Shown here one piece after another: positions 16,959 through 25,953 of a DNA stretch of 38,680 nucleotides. This DNA is from Bacteroidia bacterium. GTDB taxonomy: Bacteria > Bacteroidota > Bacteroidia > Flavobacteriales > Flavobacteriaceae. Under the pieces are notes generated by a model, which had not been told where the DNA came from, did no database searches, and saw nothing but the letters and a program-made list of their open reading frames with translations. How positions within the stretch are numbered: position 1 is the stretch's first letter; each line of letters opens with the position of its first letter. The translations under genes and the position numbers were made by a program. The DNA lies in assembly GCA_030429955.1 (NCBI GenBank), contig JAUIGO010000026.1:1-38680 (forward strand), given 5' to 3'.

Positions 16959-17945
16959 ATGCCAAAAAATATAAAAAAAATCGGAGTCATGACTTCTGGT
17001 GGCGATGCTCCAGGAATGAATGCTGCAATTCGGTCTGTAGTTCGTACCTGTGCTTATCATAATATTGAATGCGTTGGTATTTATAGAGGTTTTGATGGTG
17101 TCATAGAAGGAGATTTTAAAGAAATGAACGCTCGTAGTGTAAAAGGCATTATCAATAAAGGAGGAACCGTTTTAAAATCTGCACGTTCAAATGAGTTTAG
17201 AACCAAGGAAGGTCGTAAAAAAGCACACGAGAGTTTAGTAAATGCTGGAGTAGATGCTTTGGTAACCATTGGTGGTGATGGAACATTTACAGGAGCACTC
17301 ATTTTTAATGAAGAATATAATTTCCCAGTTATTGGAATTCCGGGAACTATTGATAACGATATTTTTGGTACCACGCACACGCTAGGATACGATACAGCAT
17401 TAAATACAGTAGTTGAAGCCATCGATAAAATAAGAGATACAGCGAGTTCACATAACCGATTGTTTTTTGTTGAAGTTATGGGTCGTGATGCTGGACATAT
17501 TGCATTAAATGCAGGAGTTGGAGCTGGAGCCGAAGAAATCCTGATTCCTGAAGAAGATTTAGGTTTAGATAGGCTTTTAGACTCTTTAAAGCGAAGTAAA
17601 CAATCTGGGAAATCATCAAGTATCGTGGTTGTAGCTGAAGGAGATAAAATTGGCAAAAACGTATTTGAACTTAAAGATTATGTAGATGAAAACATGCCAG
17701 ATTATGACGTTCGTGTCTCAGTTTTGGGTCATATACAGCGTGGCGGAAGTCCTTCATGTTTTGATCGTGTATTGGCAAGTAGAATGGGAGTTAAGGCTGT
17801 AGAAACTTTATTAGAAGGAAAAACTAATTTTATGGTTGGGCTTCTTGATAATAAAATGGAACTGACACCTTTAGAAAAAGCAATAAAAGGAAAATCAGCA
17901 ATAAATTTAGAACTATTACGTGTGTCAGATATAATGACAACATAA
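16959..17945 (+). CDS. pfkA: ATP-dependent 6-phosphofructokinase
   Basis: This enzyme phosphorylates fructose 6-phosphate to the 1,6-bisphosphate in glycolysis. At 328 residues it matches bacterial PfkA. Visible are the N-terminal phosphate-binding SGGDAPGMNAAIR (13-25), IGGDGTFTGA (104-113), the catalytic loop PGTIDNDI (128-135) with Asp132 as base, MGRDAGHIAL, and LGHIQRGGSPSCFDR for substrate binding. Gly108 in GGDG (rather than the GGDD of pyrophosphate-dependent enzymes) points to ATP as donor. The gap gene follows after 17 bases, so the two are probably co-transcribed. The 118 bases upstream are very T-rich; I could not fit a convincing -33/-7 pair. Confidence 0.96.
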   Translation: MPKNIKKIGVMTSGGDAPGMNAAIRSVVRTCAYHNIECVGIYRGFDGVIEGDFKEMNARSVKGIINKGGTVLKSARSNEFRTKEGRKKAHESLVNAGVDALVTIGGDGTFTGALIFNEEYNFPVIGIPGTIDNDIFGTTHTLGYDTALNTVVEAIDKIRDTASSHNRLFFVEVMGRDAGHIALNAGVGAGAEEILIPEEDLGLDRLLDSLKRSKQSGKSSSIVVVAEGDKIGKNVFELKDYVDENMPDYDVRVSVLGHIQRGGSPSCFDRVLASRMGVKAVETLLEGKTNFMVGLLDNKMELTPLEKAIKGKSAINLELLRVSDIMTT

Positions 17946-17953
17946 AAAATTGA

Positions 17954-18964
<1,011 letters not shown>

Positions 18965-18981
18965 TATAGTATTATGATATG

Positions 18982-19015
18982 CTGCTAATCATTATCTTTG
19001 GTTAGCAGTTTTTTT
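18982..19015 (+). terminator. Intrinsic terminator after gap
   Basis: A perfect 7-base inverted repeat CTGCTAA (18982-18988) and TTAGCAG (19002-19008) with a 13-base loop is followed at once by seven T. It lies 18 bases after the gap stop codon and would end the pfkA-gap transcript. Confidence 0.75.
18993..19000 (+). promoter_or_regulatory. Candidate -7 box for the sugar-kinase gene
   Basis: TATCTTTG matches the Bacteroidota -7 consensus TAnnTTTG exactly and lies in the loop of the gap terminator. The ATG of the kinase gene is 34 bases further on. I see no TTG at the expected -33 distance, so the assignment rests on one element. Confidence 0.45.
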
Positions 19016-19034
19016 ATATGCAAATCTCAATTTT

Positions 19035-19901
19035 ATGATTTTTATAGTTGATAGTGGTTCTACAAAATGTGATTGGTTGGCAATTGACAAAAAAGGGAAG
19101 CAATTATTGGAGAAGCAAAGGACCAAAGGTATGAACCCTGCAATTCTATCAGAAAAAAAACTATATAAAACCATAAAAAATAATGCTGTTCTTGAGCAGG
19201 TAAAAGAAAATGTTACTCACATCTTTTTTTATGGCGCTGGATGTGGCACTGAAAAACCACGTCTATTATTAAAAACTGTTTTAGAAAGCTTTTTTACAAA
19301 TGCTGATGTAGAAGTAAATGAAGACACTTATGCTGCTGTTTATGCAACTGTTGGTGCTTCGCTAAAGCCTGCTGTTGTTTGTATTTTGGGTACAGGCTCT
19401 AATTGTAGTTACTTTAATGGAAAAGAAATAGAGCAACGTGTAAAATCATTAGGATATTCAATAATGGATGACGCGTCTGGTAATTATTTTGGTAGACAAT
19501 TAGTGAGAGATTACTACTTTAACCACATGCCAGAAAACTTGAAAGTTTCTTTCGCTGAAAAATTCAATATGGACTCAGATTATATTAAATACAACCTTTA
19601 CAAACAACCTAATCCTAATGCTTATTTAGCTTCATTTGCTGAGTTTATGTTCCTTAACAAAGATTCTGAATATATACAAAACCTTATAAAAAATGGTTTT
19701 CGTTTGTTTGCAAAAAATATGATTATGCAATTTAAAGATGTATTACCAAATGTCCCAGTGCATTTTGCTGGATCCATTGCTTATCTTTCCCAAAATGAAA
19801 TTAAAGAAGTTGCTAAAGAAATGGACTTTACTGTTGGTAATTTTGTGCGTAGACCAATTGAAGGTTTAGTTGCTTATTATAGTAAATCATTTAATCACTG
19901 A
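19035..19901 (+). CDS. BadF/BadG/BcrA/BcrD-type ATPase, probable N-acetylglucosamine kinase
   Basis: A 288-residue member of the sugar-kinase/hsp70/actin fold, nearest to the BadF/NAGK-type kinases that phosphorylate amino sugars. The phosphate-1 loop is [10 protein letters not shown] (5-14), phosphate-2 LGTGSNCS (118-125) followed by [10 protein letters not shown] (145-154), and the adenosine motif [10 protein letters not shown] near the C-terminus. In Bacteroidota such proteins are usually annotated as N-acetylglucosamine kinase, which would fit recycling of amino sugars from peptidoglycan; the GH3 enzyme at the right edge of the window could supply substrate. It follows gap but is separated by a terminator. 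Its end overlaps the convergent guaC by 7 bases. The sugar is inferred. Confidence 0.78.
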   Translation: MIFIVDSGSTKCDWLAIDKKGKQLLEKQRTKGMNPAILSEKKLYKTIKNNAVLEQVKENVTHIFFYGAGCGTEKPRLLLKTVLESFFTNADVEVNEDTYAAVYATVGASLKPAVVCILGTGSNCSYFNGKEIEQRVKSLGYSIMDDASGNYFGRQLVRDYYFNHMPENLKVSFAEKFNMDSDYIKYNLYKQPNPNAYLASFAEFMFLNKDSEYIQNLIKNGFRLFAKNMIMQFKDVLPNVPVHFAGSIAYLSQNEIKEVAKEMDFTVGNFVRRPIEGLVAYYSKSFNH

Positions 19902-20941
19902 TCTTTTGTATATACCTGATTTTCTTGCTCAGCAACTCTAATAAATGTAGTTCGCTTTGTGAGTTCTTTTAGTCGTTGAGCACCAACATAAGTGCACGTG
20001 CTTCTAAGGCCTCCAAGTATATCTTGCAAAGTAGTTTCTACATCACCTCTATAAGGTACTTTAACTGTTTTTCCTTCGCTTGCTCTGTATTCGGCAACAC
20101 CACCAACATGTTTTTCCATAGCAGTTTGAGAACTCATCCCATAGAATTTCTTATAAGGTTTGCCATCATGTTCAATTAATTCGCCACCACTTTCATCGTG
20201 TCCTGCAAGCATGCCACCAAGCATCACAAAATCTGCTCCAGCACCAAAAGCTTTAGCAATATCGCCAGGAGTCGTACAGCCTCCATCACTAATTATTTGT
20301 CCACCTAAACCATGAGCAGCATCAGCACATTCAATAATTGCCGAAAGTTGCGGATATCCAACTCCAGTTTTAACTCGCGTAGTACATACGCTTCCAGGAC
20401 CAATACCAACTTTTACCACATCTGCTCCAGAGAGTAGTAATTCTTCAACCATTTCTCCAGTAACCACATTACCAGCAATAATGACTTTGTCTGGATATTG
20501 TTCGCGGGTTTTCTTTACAAAATCTGTAAAGTATTCACTATAACCATTAGCCACATCAATGCAAATAAATTTGTATCGAGGATTATACTTTAATATAGTA
20601 GCTAATTTATCAGTGTCTTGCTTGCCGATTCCAGTACTTATGGCAACATGGTTTTCTATGCCTTCAGGAGCATTTGAAGAAAACACATTCCAATCGGTTA
20701 TTGAATAATGTTTGTGAATCGCTGTAAAAAGTTTCTGATTATAAAGTGCAAGAGCCATTTCAAAAGTTCCAACAGTATCCATATTTGCTGCCATGATTGG
20801 AATTCCTTTCCAAACATAATCACTATGCATAAACTTGAATTCTCTATTTAAATCAACCTGAGACCTACTTTTTAATGTAGACCGTTTTGGACGAATCATA
20901 ACATCTTTAAATCCTAATTTAATGTCATATTCAATACGCAT
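19895..20941 (-). CDS. guaC: GMP reductase
   Basis: This enzyme reduces GMP to IMP with NADPH, releasing ammonia, and so balances the purine pools. The 348-residue protein belongs to the IMPDH/GMPR barrel family: [15 protein letters not shown] near the start, [14 protein letters not shown] (50-63), the catalytic loop [11 protein letters not shown] (179-189) with Cys186, [20 protein letters not shown], and [13 protein letters not shown]. There are no CBS domains, and the N-terminus and length fit GMP reductase rather than IMP dehydrogenase (about 490 residues). It is transcribed alone; a -7 box lies 23 bases before the start. Confidence 0.93.
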   Translation of the reverse strand: MRIEYDIKLGFKDVMIRPKRSTLKSRSQVDLNREFKFMHSDYVWKGIPIMAANMDTVGTFEMALALYNQKLFTAIHKHYSITDWNVFSSNAPEGIENHVAISTGIGKQDTDKLATILKYNPRYKFICIDVANGYSEYFTDFVKKTREQYPDKVIIAGNVVTGEMVEELLLSGADVVKVGIGPGSVCTTRVKTGVGYPQLSAIIECADAAHGLGGQIISDGGCTTPGDIAKAFGAGADFVMLGGMLAGHDESGGELIEHDGKPYKKFYGMSSQTAMEKHVGGVAEYRASEGKTVKVPYRGDVETTLQDILGGLRSTCTYVGAQRLKELTKRTTFIRVAEQENQVYTKDQ

Positions 20942-20964
20942 AATCCGAGGTGTTTGGTTACTAT

Positions 20965-20972
20965 CAAATTTA
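20965..20972 (-). promoter_or_regulatory. Candidate -7 box for guaC
   Basis: On the minus strand TAAATTTG matches TAnnTTTG exactly, 23 bases before the guaC ATG. No TTG sits at the ideal -33 distance, so this is a single-element call. Confidence 0.4.
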
Positions 20973-21110
20973 AGAATTATTCAACGAATCCTTATGATTA
21001 GTTATTAACAACTTTTGATTGTTATATCAAATTGAAATATATTGTGGTGATAAGTATTTATATTATAAATTCTTATTAATCAACCACTCTTAAATTTATA
21101 AAATTATATT

Positions 21111-23228
21111 ATGAAACGTATTATTCAATCATTTTTAATTCTATGTATAACGCTTCCAACATTTGCTCAAGAAACACCTTTTTTGAATGACGATGAAATA
21201 AGGATGCTTATTAATGAACTTTCTGGTGATAGATCTTTTGAGCATATAAGGATTTTAACACAATGGCATCGTAACTCAGGAATGGATGGCTATTTTGAAG
21301 CTGCAGATTATGTGGTTGAAGAAGCAAAAAAAGCAGGATTGGTTGATGTTAAATTTATAGAACAGCCACTTGGTGGACCAAACTATACAGCAAAATCAGC
21401 CGAGCTTTGGATTACTGAACCAATTGAAATAAAGTTGGCTGACATTGGCGATCATGCTCTAGTACTCTCTGATGGTAGCCATGATGCAGATGTAACCGCT
21501 GAATTGGTTTGGGCTGGAACTGGAAGTAAAGAAGATTTAGAAGGTTTGGATGTCACTGGAAAAATTGTGTTGGTTAGTGGTTCTCCTGGAGCAGCAGTTT
21601 CAAATGCAGTTTATGATAAAGGTGCTTTAGGTGTAGTTTGTTACGGAACATCAGAAAGTAAAAACCCTATGGATTTTCCAGATCAATTGGCTTGGACAAG
21701 AATATCAAGCAATGTTCCTGAAGGAAAACAAGGAACTTTTGCCTTTAATTTATCACCTAGAAAAGGAGATCAGTTAAGACAAATGCTACAAACCAAAGAC
21801 ATGCAAGATGTGTTTGCTACAGGTAAAAAAACCATGGGAGGCAAGGTCGTTGTCAAAGCAAAAGTGGATACCGAAATAGGGGAAGCTCCTGGCCGAACTG
21901 GTTTTGTTGAAGGCTGGATAAGAGGCTCAAAATATCATGACCAGCAAATTGTGATTACTGCACATTTGCAAGAAGAACAAGGGTCTGCAAATGATGATGG
22001 CAGTGGTTGTGGTAATTTATTAGAAATTGCTAGAACCTTAAACAAACTCATTGATGAAGGCAAAATAGAACGTCCATTACGTGATATTCGTTTTTGGTGG
22101 ACAGACGAAATCTACTCTGAATATAGATACTTTAGGGACTTTCAAGATGAGCCTGCAAAAATGCTCGCCAATTTGCACCAAGATATGGTTGGCGCAAAAC
22201 AATCTATAGGAAGTAGGATTCAGCATTTAATTTACGCACCACATTCCATCACAAGCTATTTAGACGCTTTGTTTGAAAGCGTTGGACAATTTGTTATTGA
22301 AACCAATAATCCTTTTATCACAGCTGGTAGAATGGGAGGTTTGCCTCGTCCTCACTCCAGACCAATTTATGCAACAAGAGGTACAAGGGAAGGTTTTGGA
22401 GCTCGTTTTGTTCCATTCTTTAACGCTTCAGACAACATGAATTTTATTGAAGGTGCTATTGGAGTTCCTGCAGTTGGTTTAATTAATTGGGATGATTATT
22501 ACATCCATTCTTCTGACGACGACTTATGGCAAATAGATGCAACCCAATTGCAACGTAATGCTTTTATTATTGCCTCTATGGCTTATTATTTAGGAAAAGC
22601 TGAAGAAGACCAAACAAATTTGTTGCTTTCTGAAACCTATGCGCAAGGCAATAAAAGGTTAGCCAATGATTTGCAAGCAGCTTTCCATCAAATTGAATCA
22701 CAGAAAGACCAAACGCTTGCATATAAAAATGCATCTATTATTTTAGAACAAGCTGCACTAAGAGAAAGTAGAGCTTTAATGTCAGTTGCTGATGTTGTTG
22801 GTAGAAACGATAATGTGTTTAAAAAAATCACAGTCATGAACGAACGTTTAAGAGCAAATAAAAAAGCACTTATGGACGATGTAAACGAATATTATAAGTT
22901 TAAGAATAACACCAATAAAACACCTAAGATTGAGTTGAATGCTCAAGAACTGGCAGCCTCAAAGAAAATCCCAAAAAATAATCCAGATCTTGATGCGTAT
23001 TTTGGTAACAGACGTGGAGGCGCTCCAGGTGTTAGCATTCATTCAACAATGCGCATGGAAGTCTTTAATTTTGTTGATGGTAAGCGAAGTTATTATGATA
23101 TCTACAAGGCTGTCTTAGCTGAAATATTGGCTGCTGGTAATTGGTATTATGGTACAATAACCTTGGACGAAGTAGAAAAACTTTTAGATGCCAATGTGGC
23201 GTCTGGAGCTTTGTCGCTTTCAAATTAA
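21111..23228 (+). CDS. Secreted M28 family metallopeptidase with PA domain
   Basis: A 705-residue exopeptidase-like protein with a signal peptide (MKRIIQSFLILCITLPTFAQ). A protease-associated (PA) insert spans about 95-260 with GKIVLVSGSPGAAVSNAVYDKGA. The M28 zinc core follows: ITAHLQEEQ with His285, ANDDGSG with Asp295, FWWTDE with Asp332-Glu333, HQDMVG with Asp358, and YIHSSDDD with the last His. Two changes from the standard active site are seen: the HxD Asp is Gln287 and the general-base Glu is Asp332. The C-terminal ~190 residues are helical and not assigned. The S9 peptidase follows after 18 bases, so both are probably co-transcribed for peptide scavenging. A weak promoter (TTTG 21014-21017, TATATTG 21038-21044, 20-base spacer) is possible. 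Confidence 0.87.
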   Translation: MKRIIQSFLILCITLPTFAQETPFLNDDEIRMLINELSGDRSFEHIRILTQWHRNSGMDGYFEAADYVVEEAKKAGLVDVKFIEQPLGGPNYTAKSAELWITEPIEIKLADIGDHALVLSDGSHDADVTAELVWAGTGSKEDLEGLDVTGKIVLVSGSPGAAVSNAVYDKGALGVVCYGTSESKNPMDFPDQLAWTRISSNVPEGKQGTFAFNLSPRKGDQLRQMLQTKDMQDVFATGKKTMGGKVVVKAKVDTEIGEAPGRTGFVEGWIRGSKYHDQQIVITAHLQEEQGSANDDGSGCGNLLEIARTLNKLIDEGKIERPLRDIRFWWTDEIYSEYRYFRDFQDEPAKMLANLHQDMVGAKQSIGSRIQHLIYAPHSITSYLDALFESVGQFVIETNNPFITAGRMGGLPRPHSRPIYATRGTREGFGARFVPFFNASDNMNFIEGAIGVPAVGLINWDDYYIHSSDDDLWQIDATQLQRNAFIIASMAYYLGKAEEDQTNLLLSETYAQGNKRLANDLQAAFHQIESQKDQTLAYKNASIILEQAALRESRALMSVADVVGRNDNVFKKITVMNERLRANKKALMDDVNEYYKFKNNTNKTPKIELNAQELAASKKIPKNNPDLDAYFGNRRGGAPGVSIHSTMRMEVFNFVDGKRSYYDIYKAVLAEILAAGNWYYGTITLDEVEKLLDANVASGALSLSN

Positions 23229-23246
23229 TAATAAAAAACCACCCTT

Positions 23247-25505
23247 ATGAAATTTACACTTAAATATATCTCTCTAATCTTTTTCTTGTGTGCTTTCACT
23301 CTAACTTTTGCACAACAGCAAGCAGATAGCAAGTTGTTGACTGTTGATAGAATTTATAATTCAAACGAATTCTCACAAGAATTTGAACGACCAATGCAAT
23401 GGATTGAAAATGGGGAAGCTTACATCATTATTGAAAAATCAAACTCTGTAAGTGGAGGAGATGACCTTGTTAAGTATACTTCAGCAAAGCAAGAGCGAAG
23501 CGTTTTCATTTCGGCTGAATCTTTACTCGTTAATGGAAAACCTCTGCAGATCAGTAGTTTTAACTTGTCTGATGATGGTACAAAAGTGTTGTTTTTCAAC
23601 AATACAAGTCGTGTCTGGCGCTCTTATACTAAAGGAGATTATTGGGTTTATGATTTCAATACAAAAAAGCTTAAGCAGTTAGGGACTTCTTTTAAACCTT
23701 CATCGTTAATGTTTGCTAAATTTTCAGCAGATAACAAATATGTGGCTTATGTGCAGAATTTTAATATTTATAAGGAAGATTTTTCAACAGGAAAAGTGAC
23801 ACAACTTACATTTGATGGTACTGGAGACATCATCAATGGAACCTTTGATTGGGCTTATGAAGAAGAATTTGGGAAACGCGATGGTTTTTCATGGAGCCCG
23901 AAAGCAGATTATATAGCATATTGGCAAATAGATGCTAGTGAGATTGAAACGTTTTACATGATTAATAATACAGATTCTATCTACTCCAAGCCAATTCCAT
24001 TGCAATATCCAAAAGTAGGTAGAGAACCTTCAGGAGCAAAGCTTGGGTTGATAAATCTAAGCTCAAATAAAACAGAATGGCTTCCAATTCCTGGAGGTGA
24101 AAAAGAAAATTACATTCCTGGAATGCAGTGGATTAATGACGATTTAATGTTGATTCAACAAATGAACCGTCATCAAAATCAATTGATTGTCTGGTCTTAT
24201 CAACCATCAACAAAATCACTTAAAAAAGTGTATACAGAAGTTGAAGATACTTGGGTAGATTTAGGTTATCCAGACATTTCAGCTGATGGTTGGGGAAATA
24301 ACGACTTACCACTTGTTGATAATGGCTCAGCTTTTTTAAGAATGACAGAAACAGACCAATGGAGACACATTTACAAGGTTAATATTTCATCTGGAGAAAA
24401 AACACTCATCACACCATTTGATTATGACGTGGCATCCATTCGTCCAGCAACTGATAAAGAGTTGTATTTTATAGCTTCTCCAACTAATAGTACACAACGC
24501 TATTTGTATAAGACAGATTTAAAAGGCAAAGGCAATGTAAAACGAGTTACACCTGCAAGTTATGAAGGTGTTAATAACTATAGTTTTGCTCCAAACGGAA
24601 AATATGCTAAACACATTCATCAAAGCACTTCTGAGCCTAGAACAGGCCATTTAGTCGAACTCCCTTCTCATAAAATCATTAAAACTTTAGCTGAAAATAA
24701 AGCATACAAAGCAAAACTAAATTCTCTTGACTTACCTGAAGTTAAGTTTACCAAAGTGACTACAGAAGAAGGCATTGAGATTGATGCGCGTATGGTGCTT
24801 CCAACAAATTTTGATGAAACCAAAAAATATCCTGTTTTGTTCCATGTATATGGCGAACCATGGTCGCAAATAGCTACTGATACTCAAATTGGTTTGTGGA
24901 ACATTATGATGGCTCAAAAAGGTTATGTCATTATTGATATGGACAATAGAGGTACACCATGTTTAAAAGGTAGTGCTTGGCGTAAAAGTATTTATAGAAA
25001 AATTGGTGTTATCAATGCTTTAGATCAAGGTCAAGCTGCTAAAGAGATTTTAAAACTTAGTTACTTAGATAATGAACGAACTGCAGTTTGGGGCTGGAGT
25101 GGAGGTGGCTCTATGACGCTCAACCTCATGTTTAAACATCCAGAAATTTATAAAACAGGAATAGCAGTTGCCGCTGTTTCTAACCAATTAATATATGACA
25201 ACATTTATCAAGAAAGATATATGGGATTGCCACAGGAAAATCGAGAAGATTTCATCAAAGGCTCACCAATAACTTATGCGAAAAACTTAGAAGGAAATTT
25301 ACTCATTGTACACGGAACAGGTGATGACAATGTACATTATCAAAGCGCCGAAATGCTTATCAACGAATTGATAAAACACAATAAGCAATTTCAGGTAATG
25401 CCTTATCCTAATCGATCACATGGCATTCGTGAAGGAGAGAATACCACGAGACATTTGTATACTATGTTAACTAACTATTTGTTAAAGAATACGCCTCCTA
25501 ATTAG
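23247..25505 (+). CDS. S9 family peptidase, dipeptidyl peptidase IV type
   Basis: A secreted serine exopeptidase that would release N-terminal dipeptides, often Xaa-Pro. The 752-residue protein has a signal peptide (hydrophobic 7-21, ending TFAQQQ), a DPPIV_N beta-propeller (about 95-450) carrying the substrate N-terminus clamp WAYEEEFGKRDGF (Glu205-Glu207), and a C-terminal alpha/beta-hydrolase domain. The catalytic triad is Ser618 in GWSGGGS, Asp693 in GTGDDNVHY and His725 in NRSHGI. The nucleophile elbow reads GWSGGG where classical enzymes have GWSYGG, so the usual Tyr after Ser is Gly. It follows the M28 gene by 18 bases, and its stop is 4 bases from the stop of the convergent ridA. Confidence 0.92.
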   Translation: MKFTLKYISLIFFLCAFTLTFAQQQADSKLLTVDRIYNSNEFSQEFERPMQWIENGEAYIIIEKSNSVSGGDDLVKYTSAKQERSVFISAESLLVNGKPLQISSFNLSDDGTKVLFFNNTSRVWRSYTKGDYWVYDFNTKKLKQLGTSFKPSSLMFAKFSADNKYVAYVQNFNIYKEDFSTGKVTQLTFDGTGDIINGTFDWAYEEEFGKRDGFSWSPKADYIAYWQIDASEIETFYMINNTDSIYSKPIPLQYPKVGREPSGAKLGLINLSSNKTEWLPIPGGEKENYIPGMQWINDDLMLIQQMNRHQNQLIVWSYQPSTKSLKKVYTEVEDTWVDLGYPDISADGWGNNDLPLVDNGSAFLRMTETDQWRHIYKVNISSGEKTLITPFDYDVASIRPATDKELYFIASPTNSTQRYLYKTDLKGKGNVKRVTPASYEGVNNYSFAPNGKYAKHIHQSTSEPRTGHLVELPSHKIIKTLAENKAYKAKLNSLDLPEVKFTKVTTEEGIEIDARMVLPTNFDETKKYPVLFHVYGEPWSQIATDTQIGLWNIMMAQKGYVIIDMDNRGTPCLKGSAWRKSIYRKIGVINALDQGQAAKEILKLSYLDNERTAVWGWSGGGSMTLNLMFKHPEIYKTGIAVAAVSNQLIYDNIYQERYMGLPQENREDFIKGSPITYAKNLEGNLLIVHGTGDDNVHYQSAEMLINELIKHNKQFQVMPYPNRSHGIREGENTTRHLYTMLTNYLLKNTPPN

Positions 25506-25509
25506 AGGA

Positions 25510-25890
25510 TTATTTTACGGCAATCATACTGATTTCTACGTTTACATCTTTTGGTAAACGCGCCACTTGTACTGTTTCCCTTGCAGGAGCTGTGGCTTCA
25601 TTAAAATAGCTACCATAGACCTCATTAATTTGTGATAAGTTATTCATGTCGCTTATAAAAATGGATGTTTTTACCACATTTTCGAAAGTCATTCCAGCTT
25701 CAGTAAGAACAGCTTTCATGTTTTCCATGACTTGCTTGGTTTCTGTTTTAATATCATCTAAAACTAAGGCCATAGTTTCAGGATTGAATGCTATTTGACC
25801 TGATGTGTACAAAGTGTTTCCACTTAATACTGCCTGAGAATATGGTCCTATTGGAGCAGGAGCTTTTGATGTAGTAATGATTGTTTTCAT
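25510..25890 (-). CDS. ridA: RidA family reactive intermediate/imine deaminase
   Basis: A 126-residue cytosolic trimeric enzyme that hydrolyses 2-aminoacrylate and related imines formed by PLP enzymes. The sequence is canonical: APAPIGPYSQAV (11-22), LYTSGQIAFNPET, the helix KQVMENMKAVLTEAGMTFENVVKTSIF, and the active-site Arg104 in APARETVQVARLP, with Glu119 near the end. It follows the lptD-like gene by 63 bases on the same strand. Confidence 0.94.
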   Translation of the reverse strand: MKTIITTSKAPAPIGPYSQAVLSGNTLYTSGQIAFNPETMALVLDDIKTETKQVMENMKAVLTEAGMTFENVVKTSIFISDMNNLSQINEVYGSYFNEATAPARETVQVARLPKDVNVEISMIAVK

Positions 25891-25953
25891 AAAAATTAGA
25901 TTAAAAATTTTAAATTATCGACTTTAAACTTTAATTTGATAAATGCCAACTGG

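Noticed and set aside
17081-17656. 191-codon open frame antisense to pfkA
   Set aside because: It lies wholly inside a canonical pfkA on the other strand, and the product is a Ser/Pro/Leu-rich chain without domains, a typical mirror of conserved coding DNA.
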